From a virus, in the IMG/VR virus record IMGVR_UViG_3300005515_000068, positions 1-20,105 of that record: a stretch of DNA of 20,105 bases, one strand, 5' to 3'. The translations under genes were made by a program, and so were the position numbers. The notes under the pieces were generated by a model. The model searched no databases. It had not been told where the DNA came from and saw only the letters and a list, made by a program, of their open reading frames with translations. Below are positions 13,901 to 20,105 of this stretch, one piece after another (position 1 is the stretch's first letter; the number at the start of each line of letters is the position of its first letter).

Positions 13901-14711
13901 CCAAGTAAACGCTCAGCTGGAGATCCAGGGTGCGCTGTACTCAACGAATGTTGAGTTTGATAGGCAGGGGGCGAAGGGCGCTGCTGCCGCGCAAGCGGTG
14001 GTTCAAGGGAGCAGCGAAGCGGTCGCGTCTCTGCAGCAAGTACAACAGGCAGCTGCCGGTGCGGCCGATAGCGTGGCAGCAGTCGGGGACGCGGCGGGCG
14101 GCGCGGGTGGGAACCTCAAGTCCGCGTCGGCGGCTGCGAGCGGCTTCTCTATGGATATGGGGCAGATATCGGCGAAGACGCGGGAGCTGCTGAGTCAGAT
14201 GAACGGGCCGCAAGGCCTGCAGCAGTTCGCCAACATTTGGAACGGGCTGGCAAAGCAGCGGCGCGAGCTACAGGCCTACAAGGAAGAGCTCCAGGGAGTT
14301 GCGTTGGGAATGGATGAGATGTCCAAGAAGCGACGTGAACTAGCGTCGCGTTTTGACCTGGTCGGCGAAGGCGAGCTGGAAGAGCTGGTGCAGCTGGAAG
14401 CACAGATCGAGGCGAAACGGGCGGAGCGCCGGCGCGCGGCGCGCCAGGATACCCAGGATCGATTGGATGCGGCCAGACAAGAGGCGGAGCTGCAGGCAGC
14501 CGCAGACGCAAAGCGCATTGGTAATAACGCGGGGGATGGCGCGGCGGTGGTTCGAATAGAGTGGGTTGCCCCCGCGCGCTCCGTTGTGGCAAGCGCATCC
14601 GCTGCGGAGCGCGAGCAGGCAGAGCGCATTGCGGGGCTGGTTACACCGCTTGTGATTGAGAAAGTGTCTCGCAGCAAGAGTGTCTCAGTTCGTGGGGGTG
14701 CCCGCCGATGA
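10950..14711 (+). CDS. Tail tape measure protein
   Basis: At 1253 residues this is the longest gene here, as expected for the protein that sets tail length. ATG 10950 follows AGAGGAAG by eight bases. The first 220 residues are coiled coil (repeated Ala/Glu/Gln/Lys heptads). A short hydrophobic helix (ALGFIGFSKIADGI) then precedes the family-typical segment with QLEAALAATGRQSEFTAEQL, KAQVRLLSYTNIVGEQFPAA, GKALQTPSKAMESLSKQGF and LITQLEATGQVAQAQAIILD, found in the TMP_2-type tape measure group. A hydrophobic stretch around ALATLGKAFATFAIVRAIV could be membrane-active for DNA entry. The C-terminal third is again helical, and the very end is a short beta-like tail with RSVVASASAA. At about 1.5 angstrom per residue the tail would be near 190 nm, an estimate only. 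Confidence 0.92.
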   Translation: MAGTAAFEEALRLVLETSGTEGVDDLRQALVDMGVAAEDVGADTAKLVDKLAALNATAGKAEAFESMMRTLGELEQRFDANQRAALELGLKIGETVTPSRDLLNAQKALRAEGDKLQASLSKQWQAVAKADAELRELGVDTSQLAAGQQRLRTEATRTAQAFTEQAKASAQAAAEARKRNDQIEQSDAGFRAQAKASTAAAEALKAYRERANQATRDTAELGTAAEATGSLMNALKGVAATALGFIGFSKIADGIKSIITEGSDAEQELGQLEAALAATGRQSEFTAEQLAQMRRQLQGGLFDDGEISKAQVRLLSYTNIVGEQFPAAMQITIDQAQRLGMSLEQSAEVVGKALQTPSKAMESLSKQGFTLDASQKQLITQLEATGQVAQAQAIILDLLAESYGGAAAAAKVGTIAGLWKAATERFKDWKQEVADQGVLVYFKSQLSEMLALVDRLAKDGTLTRWAKQTADGIVTMANAARTATSWLVEHAGALATLGKAFATFAIVRAIVQMNAWRIALIASTRAQIANVAAMDAAGKGALTLGNILKSLPRAVPITIALLGLELVSKGLQSMGQALGEEMGKWSQASKDAGAALTLMREQMYLQGVEYKKLAVTVASYGQVSIKTSAEVAAMGEEERKSYQARLDGLKKYLNAQFGFLFTQKELGLATEEQLAQLEQVKSRLTEVGAGYQALSAGSRLAGEALKTGIGAGAQLVVEQLKGIGGDAKLAVTEIGKLFQSLNYSDSNSLGNVGLALASIAEQGAGAARNVRDGLMATLQQLSGEELSRFQAAAQAAFSPLPSAAANTAVVLEQTLMAAMTKLGVSADRMGASFTAAGRDANAAFGTVVENALSTSAQIEAAFKSALGKVATLDEAKALGAQLQAAGQQGKVGFDQAERSASALNARIREITNAMNPLNDEFGRLGIQSQSSLNAARDSAKEAFEAIRRGAASGKASVEDVRRAFAAYSNTARAAVANSDKWKQDQVNAQLEIQGALYSTNVEFDRQGAKGAAAAQAVVQGSSEAVASLQQVQQAAAGAADSVAAVGDAAGGAGGNLKSASAAASGFSMDMGQISAKTRELLSQMNGPQGLQQFANIWNGLAKQRRELQAYKEELQGVALGMDEMSKKRRELASRFDLVGEGELEELVQLEAQIEAKRAERRRAARQDTQDRLDAARQEAELQAAADAKRIGNNAGDGAAVVRIEWVAPARSVVASASAAEREQAERIAGLVTPLVIEKVSRSKSVSVRGGARR

Positions 14712-15124
14712 GCCGGATCATCCTGGCCGGGATAGAGCTGCCCGCAGACCTGCAATGGGCGGACGAGTTCACGTCCTGGCGAGTATGGCAGCAGGTAAAG
14801 ACTAGCTTGAAAGGCGCTCGCATCGTGCAGGAGTCCGCACTGCAGGCCGGTCGTCCCATCACGCTTCAGACCCAGCGCGACGGAACTTCCTTCGTCGCCC
14901 CCATATCGCTCGCCGTGCTCCGTGCCCTACAGGCCAGCGAAGAGCAGCCGCGCAATGACGCTCTGCCCTTGGTACTCCCTGCGCATAACGGGGGAGATCG
15001 ATCGTTCAATGTCCGTTGGCGCCGGACTGACGGCGCCGCCATAGAGGCGGAGCCTATCCGCTTCGCAGTGCCAGCGATGGACGGAGACTATTTCTCAATC
15101 ACTCTTAGACTGATGACGGTGTAA
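14708..15124 (+). CDS. Small tail protein of unknown function
   Basis: The 138-residue protein follows the tape measure gene with an ATGA overlap, the usual place of distal tail or tail-tip proteins. It begins MSRIILAGIELPADLQWADE and includes TSWRVWQQVKTSLKGARIVQ (about 22-41), then AGRPITLQTQRDG and a C-terminal beta-like end with FAVPAMDGDYFSITLRLMTV. The sequence looks like a small beta sandwich with one helix, suggesting a tail-tip ring component, but I do not recognise the family and there is no similarity that I can see to lambda gpM. Conserved neighbour order in related phages would be the best guide. Confidence 0.6.
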   Translation: MSRIILAGIELPADLQWADEFTSWRVWQQVKTSLKGARIVQESALQAGRPITLQTQRDGTSFVAPISLAVLRALQASEEQPRNDALPLVLPAHNGGDRSFNVRWRRTDGAAIEAEPIRFAVPAMDGDYFSITLRLMTV

Positions 15125-15127
15125 CTG

Positions 15128-18100
15128 ATGACGATTTCTGCGACAGACATCAAGATGCGCCAATCCCAGCGCCTGACCGACAACCCCGACGGCGGCGGAC
15201 GCATGGTGCAGGCCGAGATTGTGGACGGGCAGATGAACAATCTGTTCCCCGATATCGGTGACGAAGAGCGAACCACGGGGCGCGCTACTTTGCGCAAGAT
15301 GTTCGTGCACGTGGATACCCCTGGCACGGACGTGCTCAAAGACGCCATTGGGGTGCTGCTCGACCCGCCGACCGATCCGAAGGTGCAGGTAAGCATGTTC
15401 GCCACGGGGAGCTACAGCGACGTGCGCAGCGACGCGCGTAACCGCGTGGAAAGCTACATCACGCGGGGGGTGGAGTCGCGGTACGTGCTGCTGAGCAACC
15501 ATTTCATTGGGCAGCAGGCATTGCAGTTCTACTGCATGAAGGACGCGCCGAGCCCTGACATCAACGACAACCTGTGCCTTTTTGTGACAGCTGCGGGTTA
15601 TACCCCGAACGAACAGTATGTGCGGGTCAAGAGCGTCCTGTCGCGCTCGACGCGGACCTTCTACGACGACCTGGGCGCATTCGAGCGTGACGTGATTATC
15701 GTCGAGACGGTCACTGCACTGCTCTACGACTTCCCCGGCCAGGAGGCCGTGCGCTTGAGCAGCATCAAGCCGCCGACGCGCATCTATGAGACCAACGTGG
15801 TCGAGGCCACCAGCTACCACAGCGTGAAGCGCCTGACTGCGGCTGCCAAGCCTGGCGACCTGTCCGTGCAGGTGGACACGCCGTACGTCACCATCGTGCC
15901 GACATCCACCGCCGAGACTCCGGTAAGCGATGTCTTGGCTGGTCTGGGCACGATCAGCTACGTGCCATCCGGTCCGGCAGGTACCCTTGCGTTGAGCTTC
16001 AGCACCAACTTCCCGGCTGGAATTCCGGTCACGCGGTTCCTTGGCACTCCGATGGTACTGGGCTCAGTGAAGGTCTTGGCCGGCAGCGTTGAGCTGTCGG
16101 ACGATGGGGCGGGCAATCTTACCTCGTCCAGCGCGTCGCCATGGACCGGCTCAGTCGATTACCTGGCCGGATCGATCACCTTGATCAGCGCCAATGCGGT
16201 TGGATTTGCGAGTGTCAACGTTACCGCCAGGCCGGCCGGTGCCATTTCCGCGCAGGGCTTCTCGGATGAGATCACTGTTACCCAGAATAACCAGGGCTAC
16301 AACTGGCTCTTCCAGCTGACCCCACTCCCGGCGGCCGGGACCGTTGTGGTGGATTATCGCGCCTTGGGTAAGTGGATCCGCCTGCAGGACAATGGGCAGG
16401 GCCAGCTGGTGGGCAAGCCAGGGCAGGGCAGCGGCTCGGTGAACTACGCAACCGGCGCGGTCGTGCTGACTACCGGGGCCCTCCCAGACCTGGACAGTAG
16501 CGTAATCCCTAGTTGGGGCACCCCGGTACTCGCTGAGTCGCGCACAGGCGACGTGGCCATCGAGCCTCCAGCCCTGCACTTCATGCTGGAGAACACAGGT
16601 ATTGTCCCGGGCAGCAGCTCCTTTACGCTTCGCGTGGGCGGAAGCACCGTGGCCGTTTCAGACAACGGCGCTGGTGCGCTATTGATAGGCGGAGTCCCTC
16701 GCGGTTCGATCTCCTACGCCACGGGCGAGGTAGTAATTCGCCCGATAGCTCTCCCGGATGCGGACAGTCAGGTGGTGTGTGACTACGAGTACGGCGAAGC
16801 CCTAACTGCAACTGCGCAGCCTGTCCCGGATGCGGCGGGTGTTGTGTCGGTCCAGATCCCGAACGGTCCAGTGCGTGCCGGAAGCCTTCGACTTGACTGG
16901 TTGATCTCAGTCTCCAAGGACACTCAGGGGATGCCGAGTGCGCCGCAGGTGATGCGTGTCGTGGCAAAGGATGACGGCAAGGGCAACGTCGTTGGGGTAC
17001 AGCTTGGCTCGCAGGCGATGACGGCGACCTTGGGGTCGATCAATTACGCAACGGGCGCCCTGAACCTCCAGGCCGGTAAGTTCACGGTCCACGCGGTCTC
17101 GATTCCGCTTTACCAGGTCAATCCGGGCGGCACGCTCAAGATCACCGGCTACACCCGAAAGGACGTCGGCGCCGATTTCTCCGCAGGTACGATGATCTCA
17201 TTGGGATGGATGGTTGCGGGCGCGGCGCAGATGACGTCGACCGAAACGCTGCCCTTGCCGCCGGTGCAGCTGCTGCTCACTCCGACAATCAGTGACAGCA
17301 TTGTGCCGGGCAGTCTGCGCTTCACCTACAAGGGGCGCACGTACGTCGACCGCAATGGAGGGCTTTACTACAACATCGATCCAATGTCCGGTGCAGGTGT
17401 GTACGGCGGCGCCATCGACTATTCAAACGGCGCGGTGACCTTGACGCAATGGGTTCCCGGCGGGACAAATGTCGTAACGGTGCAATCCCTGCTCACGCGC
17501 ATCGCTGACCACGGCGTGGCAGGTGTTTACTTCCGTGCCCCGGGCTCGCCCCTGCGTCCGGGGGTGTTCACGCTGAGGGCGGTGGTGGTGGACGGCACCC
17601 AGCTGACGGCAACGGCGGACGTCAACGGTAACATCAGCGGCCCACAGGTGGCCGGCACGATTGATTGGGAAACGGGCGTGGCGAAAGTTGCCTTCGGTCA
17701 GCTTGTGCCGATGGCGGGTAATGAAGGCGCGCCGTGGTTCGATCCTGCAGCGGTGGTTGGCGATCAAGTTTGGAAGCCTACCCTGGTGCTGCCGGGTACG
17801 GTCTACATTGGCGCTGTGGTGTTCCGCTCCATCCCGCTGTCGGCGGTAGTGATCGGTCTGGAGTCGGTGCGCTTGCCGGCAGACGGCCGCGTGCCGGCCT
17901 TCAAGTCTGGACAGACGGTCCTGATCCACCATACCGCTAAGCACTCCATCGCATCGCCTCAGGCGAATCAGGTAGTGCCATTCGGTCGTACCAGTGTGGC
18001 TGCCGTGGAGGTGGTCGATGCTGCTGGAACGCCCGTGGACAGCGCCTGGTATGAGTATGACCTGCAGCAGGGGCAGCTCACTTTCAGTGACCCGCTCAAC

Positions 18101-18733
18101 CTGTCGGCTTACCAGCTGCCAATCGTCGTCTCTCATCGGGTGGAGGACCGCCGGTTGGTAGTCCAGCCGCAGATTACTGGTGAGATCGAGATCAACACTG
18201 GCCTCACCCATGACTATCCCCCAGGCGAGGCGCTGATCAGCACTGCGCTGCGGCTGGGTGAGGCAAATGGGTCGCTCGACCTGCAGGCCCGCGTGGTCAA
18301 CCTGTTCGATCAGAGCACGTGGACCAACAACTGGACCGACCAACTGGTTGGCAGCGCGGCGCCGGGTACCTACAACGACACGGATTTTCCTCTCCTGGTT
18401 ACCAACAGCGACACCATCACTGAGCGCTGGGCAATTCGATTCACCAACGCCACGCAGTTTGAGGTGATGGGTGAGACGGTGGGTGTGATCACCACTGGAA
18501 GCATCAGCGCGGACTGCGCACCTCTGAATCCGCGAACCAATCGCCCCTACTTCACGATTCGCCGCCAGGGTTGGGGAACTGGATGGGCTACCAACAACGT
18601 GGTGCGGTTCAACACTGTTGGTGGCCTGGCCCCGGTTTGGATGGTTCGTACGACCCTTCCTGGTGCACCCGAAGGGATCGTTGATTCCACCCGTTTCATG
18701 GTCGTTGGCAACATTTCAGGAGATAACGCATGA
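15128..18733 (+). CDS. Large repeat-containing tail/baseplate protein
   Basis: This is a 1201-residue, beta-rich, cysteine-poor protein. Three parts are visible. Residues 1-230 form a unique domain (MNNLFPDIGDEERTTGRATL, then SRYVLLSNHFIGQQALQFYC). Residues about 265-1000 contain a repeated module: an Asp/Gly turn such as DNGAGAL, a short variable stretch, then G-S-I/V-x-Y-A-T-G-x-V-x-L. Clear copies lie at about 325-355, 421-447, 512-538, 615-647, 741-772 and 831-855, with a faint one near 963-985. Residues about 1060-1201 form a C-terminal domain with FTNATQFEVMGE and GWGTGWATNNVVRFNTVGG, which I recall as recurrent in phage tail proteins. Its place after the tape measure indicates a tail-tip, baseplate or fibre-like role, perhaps host contact. 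No signal peptide or catalytic motif is seen. Confidence 0.78.
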   Translation: MTISATDIKMRQSQRLTDNPDGGGRMVQAEIVDGQMNNLFPDIGDEERTTGRATLRKMFVHVDTPGTDVLKDAIGVLLDPPTDPKVQVSMFATGSYSDVRSDARNRVESYITRGVESRYVLLSNHFIGQQALQFYCMKDAPSPDINDNLCLFVTAAGYTPNEQYVRVKSVLSRSTRTFYDDLGAFERDVIIVETVTALLYDFPGQEAVRLSSIKPPTRIYETNVVEATSYHSVKRLTAAAKPGDLSVQVDTPYVTIVPTSTAETPVSDVLAGLGTISYVPSGPAGTLALSFSTNFPAGIPVTRFLGTPMVLGSVKVLAGSVELSDDGAGNLTSSSASPWTGSVDYLAGSITLISANAVGFASVNVTARPAGAISAQGFSDEITVTQNNQGYNWLFQLTPLPAAGTVVVDYRALGKWIRLQDNGQGQLVGKPGQGSGSVNYATGAVVLTTGALPDLDSSVIPSWGTPVLAESRTGDVAIEPPALHFMLENTGIVPGSSSFTLRVGGSTVAVSDNGAGALLIGGVPRGSISYATGEVVIRPIALPDADSQVVCDYEYGEALTATAQPVPDAAGVVSVQIPNGPVRAGSLRLDWLISVSKDTQGMPSAPQVMRVVAKDDGKGNVVGVQLGSQAMTATLGSINYATGALNLQAGKFTVHAVSIPLYQVNPGGTLKITGYTRKDVGADFSAGTMISLGWMVAGAAQMTSTETLPLPPVQLLLTPTISDSIVPGSLRFTYKGRTYVDRNGGLYYNIDPMSGAGVYGGAIDYSNGAVTLTQWVPGGTNVVTVQSLLTRIADHGVAGVYFRAPGSPLRPGVFTLRAVVVDGTQLTATADVNGNISGPQVAGTIDWETGVAKVAFGQLVPMAGNEGAPWFDPAAVVGDQVWKPTLVLPGTVYIGAVVFRSIPLSAVVIGLESVRLPADGRVPAFKSGQTVLIHHTAKHSIASPQANQVVPFGRTSVAAVEVVDAAGTPVDSAWYEYDLQQGQLTFSDPLNLSAYQLPIVVSHRVEDRRLVVQPQITGEIEINTGLTHDYPPGEALISTALRLGEANGSLDLQARVVNLFDQSTWTNNWTDQLVGSAAPGTYNDTDFPLLVTNSDTITERWAIRFTNATQFEVMGETVGVITTGSISADCAPLNPRTNRPYFTIRRQGWGTGWATNNVVRFNTVGGLAPVWMVRTTLPGAPEGIVDSTRFMVVGNISGDNA
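16100..17692 (+). repeat. Six copies of a Gly-Ser-Ile-x-Tyr-Ala-Thr-Gly module inside the tail gene
   Basis: The encoded repeat centres lie at about 16100-16192, 16388-16468, 16661-16741, 16970-17068, 17348-17443 and 17618-17692, with spacing of about 90 to 125 codons. Each has a D-x-G-x-G turn, then GSVDYLAG, GSVNYATG, GSISYATG, GSINYATG, GAIDYSNG or GTIDWETG. The copies have diverged at DNA level, so this is protein repetition rather than recent DNA duplication. A seventh, degenerate copy may lie at 18014-18082. Confidence 0.75.
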
Positions 18734-19722
18734 GCTTGATCCCGAACGTATACAAGAGCACCGATTCGGGTGCACCCCAGCTTTCCGGCCAGCCCGGCGC
18801 GATGGCCATGCTGCTCGATGCGTTGCTGGTTGACGGCTACGGCAGTGGTGCCAATCAAAAGCCCGGTATGGGCTGGACCAAGGCCTTCACCGGCTCAAAC
18901 GTACGGGTCTTCCGAAACGCCTCCATTATCGGTACCGGATTTTTCCTGAGGCTGGACGATACCGCTCAGCGTTCAGCGTTGCTGCGCGGATTCGCCACCA
19001 TGTCGGATATCGATAACGGCTCGGATCCCACCCCGGCAACCTCACTTAAGCCGACTGGTTCACGCTGGGACAAGTCCTCAGCCGCAACGGCCGAGGCTAG
19101 GCCGTGGGTGGCTGTGGGTAATGAAAGGTTCTTCTATCTATTTGTGGATACCTCCGGGCAGTTCGCGCAGTACGGAGGCGGGGCGATGCATCCGCACTAC
19201 GCGGGCGATATTACTTCGCTGAAGCCCGGGGACAAGCACCACTATGTAGTGTCTTACAAGGGCTCGGATAATGAGCTGTCGAGCAGCATCGGATATGGTC
19301 TCAGGGGCCAGAGCGGTTGGAGCAACAGCTTCACTTCTGACACGTCCACCTCGTGCTTCATTGGCCGCAACTCAGCGGCAGTTCCGGGAGCTATACGATG
19401 CGGCCTGTCGGCAGATGGGTTGTATAGCTCGGGTTCCTTCGGTAGTTCGTCCCAATATCCCCCATATCCCTACGCGGCCAACAACGGACTGCTGTACGCA
19501 CCTGTGGTGGTGTTCGAGGGTCCCTACGCGCCGCGCGGGTTCCTGCCTGGGCTTTACGCTCCAGTCCATCGTCGACCCTTCCCAGAGATGACAGTGGTGA
19601 GCGATGTGGGTGGCTTGCCGGCCGGAACTCAGCTCTTGGCGAAGGGGTACATAATCGACACGACCGGCTACAGCGAGACGTACCACGGTCAGGTGCTGAT
19701 CGACATCGCAAACGCCTGGTGA
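18730..19722 (+). CDS. Tail-tip or baseplate protein of unknown family
   Basis: The 330-residue protein starts with an ATGA overlap to the preceding tail gene and has a ribosome site AGGAGA at 18718-18723, just before its ATG. The composition is rich in Gly, Ser, Tyr and Phe with few helices, as in phage tail tip or receptor-contact proteins. Notable blocks are GMGWTKAFTGSNVRVFRNAS (about 46-65), RPWVAVGNERFFYLFVDTS (about 123-141), SQYPPYPYAANNGLLYAPVV near 240-262, and a C-terminal PAGTQLLAKGYIIDTTGY followed by YHGQVLIDIANAW. I do not recognise a named family and assign only a structural role from location. The gene directly follows the repeat protein, suggesting both belong to one tail-tip complex. 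Confidence 0.65.
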   Translation: MSLIPNVYKSTDSGAPQLSGQPGAMAMLLDALLVDGYGSGANQKPGMGWTKAFTGSNVRVFRNASIIGTGFFLRLDDTAQRSALLRGFATMSDIDNGSDPTPATSLKPTGSRWDKSSAATAEARPWVAVGNERFFYLFVDTSGQFAQYGGGAMHPHYAGDITSLKPGDKHHYVVSYKGSDNELSSSIGYGLRGQSGWSNSFTSDTSTSCFIGRNSAAVPGAIRCGLSADGLYSSGSFGSSSQYPPYPYAANNGLLYAPVVVFEGPYAPRGFLPGLYAPVHRRPFPEMTVVSDVGGLPAGTQLLAKGYIIDTTGYSETYHGQVLIDIANAW

Positions 19723-19725
19723 ACC

Positions 19726-20105
19726 ATGAGCATCGTTGCGATCCAATTCGGGTTTCGGACGTCGCCGGTCAAATGGGCGACGCTGGGCGGTGGTGCTTGC
19801 TTTGGTGTGCTTGTGTCTAGCGCTCAGGCATACGCGGGCAAGGGATTCCTCGCCGGTGAGGCGCCCTCGGCCTCCGAGCCAGATGCGGTGGATGGCCGAT
19901 TCCGCATCCTGAACCAGCCTGCGCAGGGGCGCATACTGGTCTTTGACCGGGGCACCACAAACTGCATCGCGAGCTTGCTCAGCAAGCCGGATGGCACATG
20001 GCGGCTCGACCGACTCGATCCAGCTCTGGTGTTGACCGTGGTCGGCTATGACGACTCGAGTCAGCAGAACGCGGCTGTCCAAGATTGGGTGCGGCCGGCG
20101 GTGGA
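19726..20105 (+). CDS. Tail-region protein, N-terminal part, cut by window end
   Basis: An open frame starts at ATG 19726, three bases after the previous stop, and runs past the end of the window, giving 126 residues. After about 60 residues, which include an Ala/Gly-rich hydrophobic stretch (WATLGGGACFGVLVSSAQAY), there is a beta-sandwich-like unit: GRILVFDRGTTNCIASLLSK, then PDGTWRLDRLDPALVLTVVG and YDDSSQQNAAVQDWVRPAV. The order GxIxVFDR, then a dGtwr turn, then VxGYD and aaVqDxvxP is one I recall from phage tail and baseplate proteins resembling carboxypeptidase-regulatory-like domains. The hydrophobic part could be mistaken for a signal peptide; in this setting a structural role is more likely. 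The ribosome site is weak, so translational coupling to the upstream gene is expected. Confidence 0.6.
   Translation, partial: MSIVAIQFGFRTSPVKWATLGGGACFGVLVSSAQAYAGKGFLAGEAPSASEPDAVDGRFRILNQPAQGRILVFDRGTTNCIASLLSKPDGTWRLDRLDPALVLTVVGYDDSSQQNAAVQDWVRPAV

Noticed and set aside
17423-18343. 306-codon minus-strand open frame opposite the large tail protein
   Set aside because: The plus-strand frame carries the repeat module and is coherent; the reverse translation lacks any family pattern.

Overview
The window is the late structural region of a tailed phage, most likely an integrated prophage. No integrase, repressor, attachment site or host gene is visible, so a free phage genome cannot be excluded. 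Base composition is high (roughly 60-65% G+C by eye). Together with the protein styles this suggests a high-GC proteobacterium. A Xanthomonadaceae (Stenotrophomonas/Xanthomonas-like) or Pseudomonas-like host is my guess, not something the sequence proves. All supported genes lie on the + strand and are packed head to tail, and most junctions are ATGA, GTGA or TGATG overlaps, so the block probably works as one translationally coupled late operon. There is no gene-free stretch over 300 bases.

Layout. (1) DNA packaging and head, 2-7217: the end of a small terminase gene, a lambda gpA-type large terminase, a small Mor-like DNA-binding regulator inserted in a lower-GC island with inverted repeats, a gpW-type connector, a lambda gpB-type portal, a 747-residue fusion of a ClpP-like prohead protease with a Mu gpT-type major capsid protein, and a DUF2190 decoration-like protein. 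(2) Lysis, 7296-8642: a peptidoglycan-degrading endolysin, a one-membrane-segment coiled-coil protein in the holin position, an Rz-like inner-membrane spanin with a completely nested Rz1-like lipoprotein in the +1 frame, and a 31-codon membrane peptide gene coupled at both ends. (3) Head-tail junction and tail, 8639-20105: a gpFII-like head-tail joining protein, a tail-terminator-like protein, the major tail tube protein, a gpZ-like protein, a 1253-residue tape measure protein, a small tail protein, a 1201-residue repeat-containing tail/baseplate protein, a 330-residue tail protein and the start of another one.

The tail tube, the long tape measure and the lack of any sheath gene suggest a long non-contractile (siphovirus-type) tail. 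The tail-tip genes after the tape measure are not recognisably the lambda M/L/K/I/J set. The genome is mosaic: lambda-like packaging and connector genes, a Mu gpT-like capsid, and a lysis cassette placed at the head-tail boundary as in P2.

The points most worth a second look are the protease-capsid fusion with a plausible internal start that would make free capsid protein, the regulator island with its repeated TGTCCACG sites, strong RNA hairpins directly after three high-copy structural genes (capsid, decoration, tail tube), the missing tail-assembly-chaperone pair, and the repeated beta-rich module in the 1201-residue tail protein. I found no RNA genes, CRISPR array, insertion sequence or defence system.
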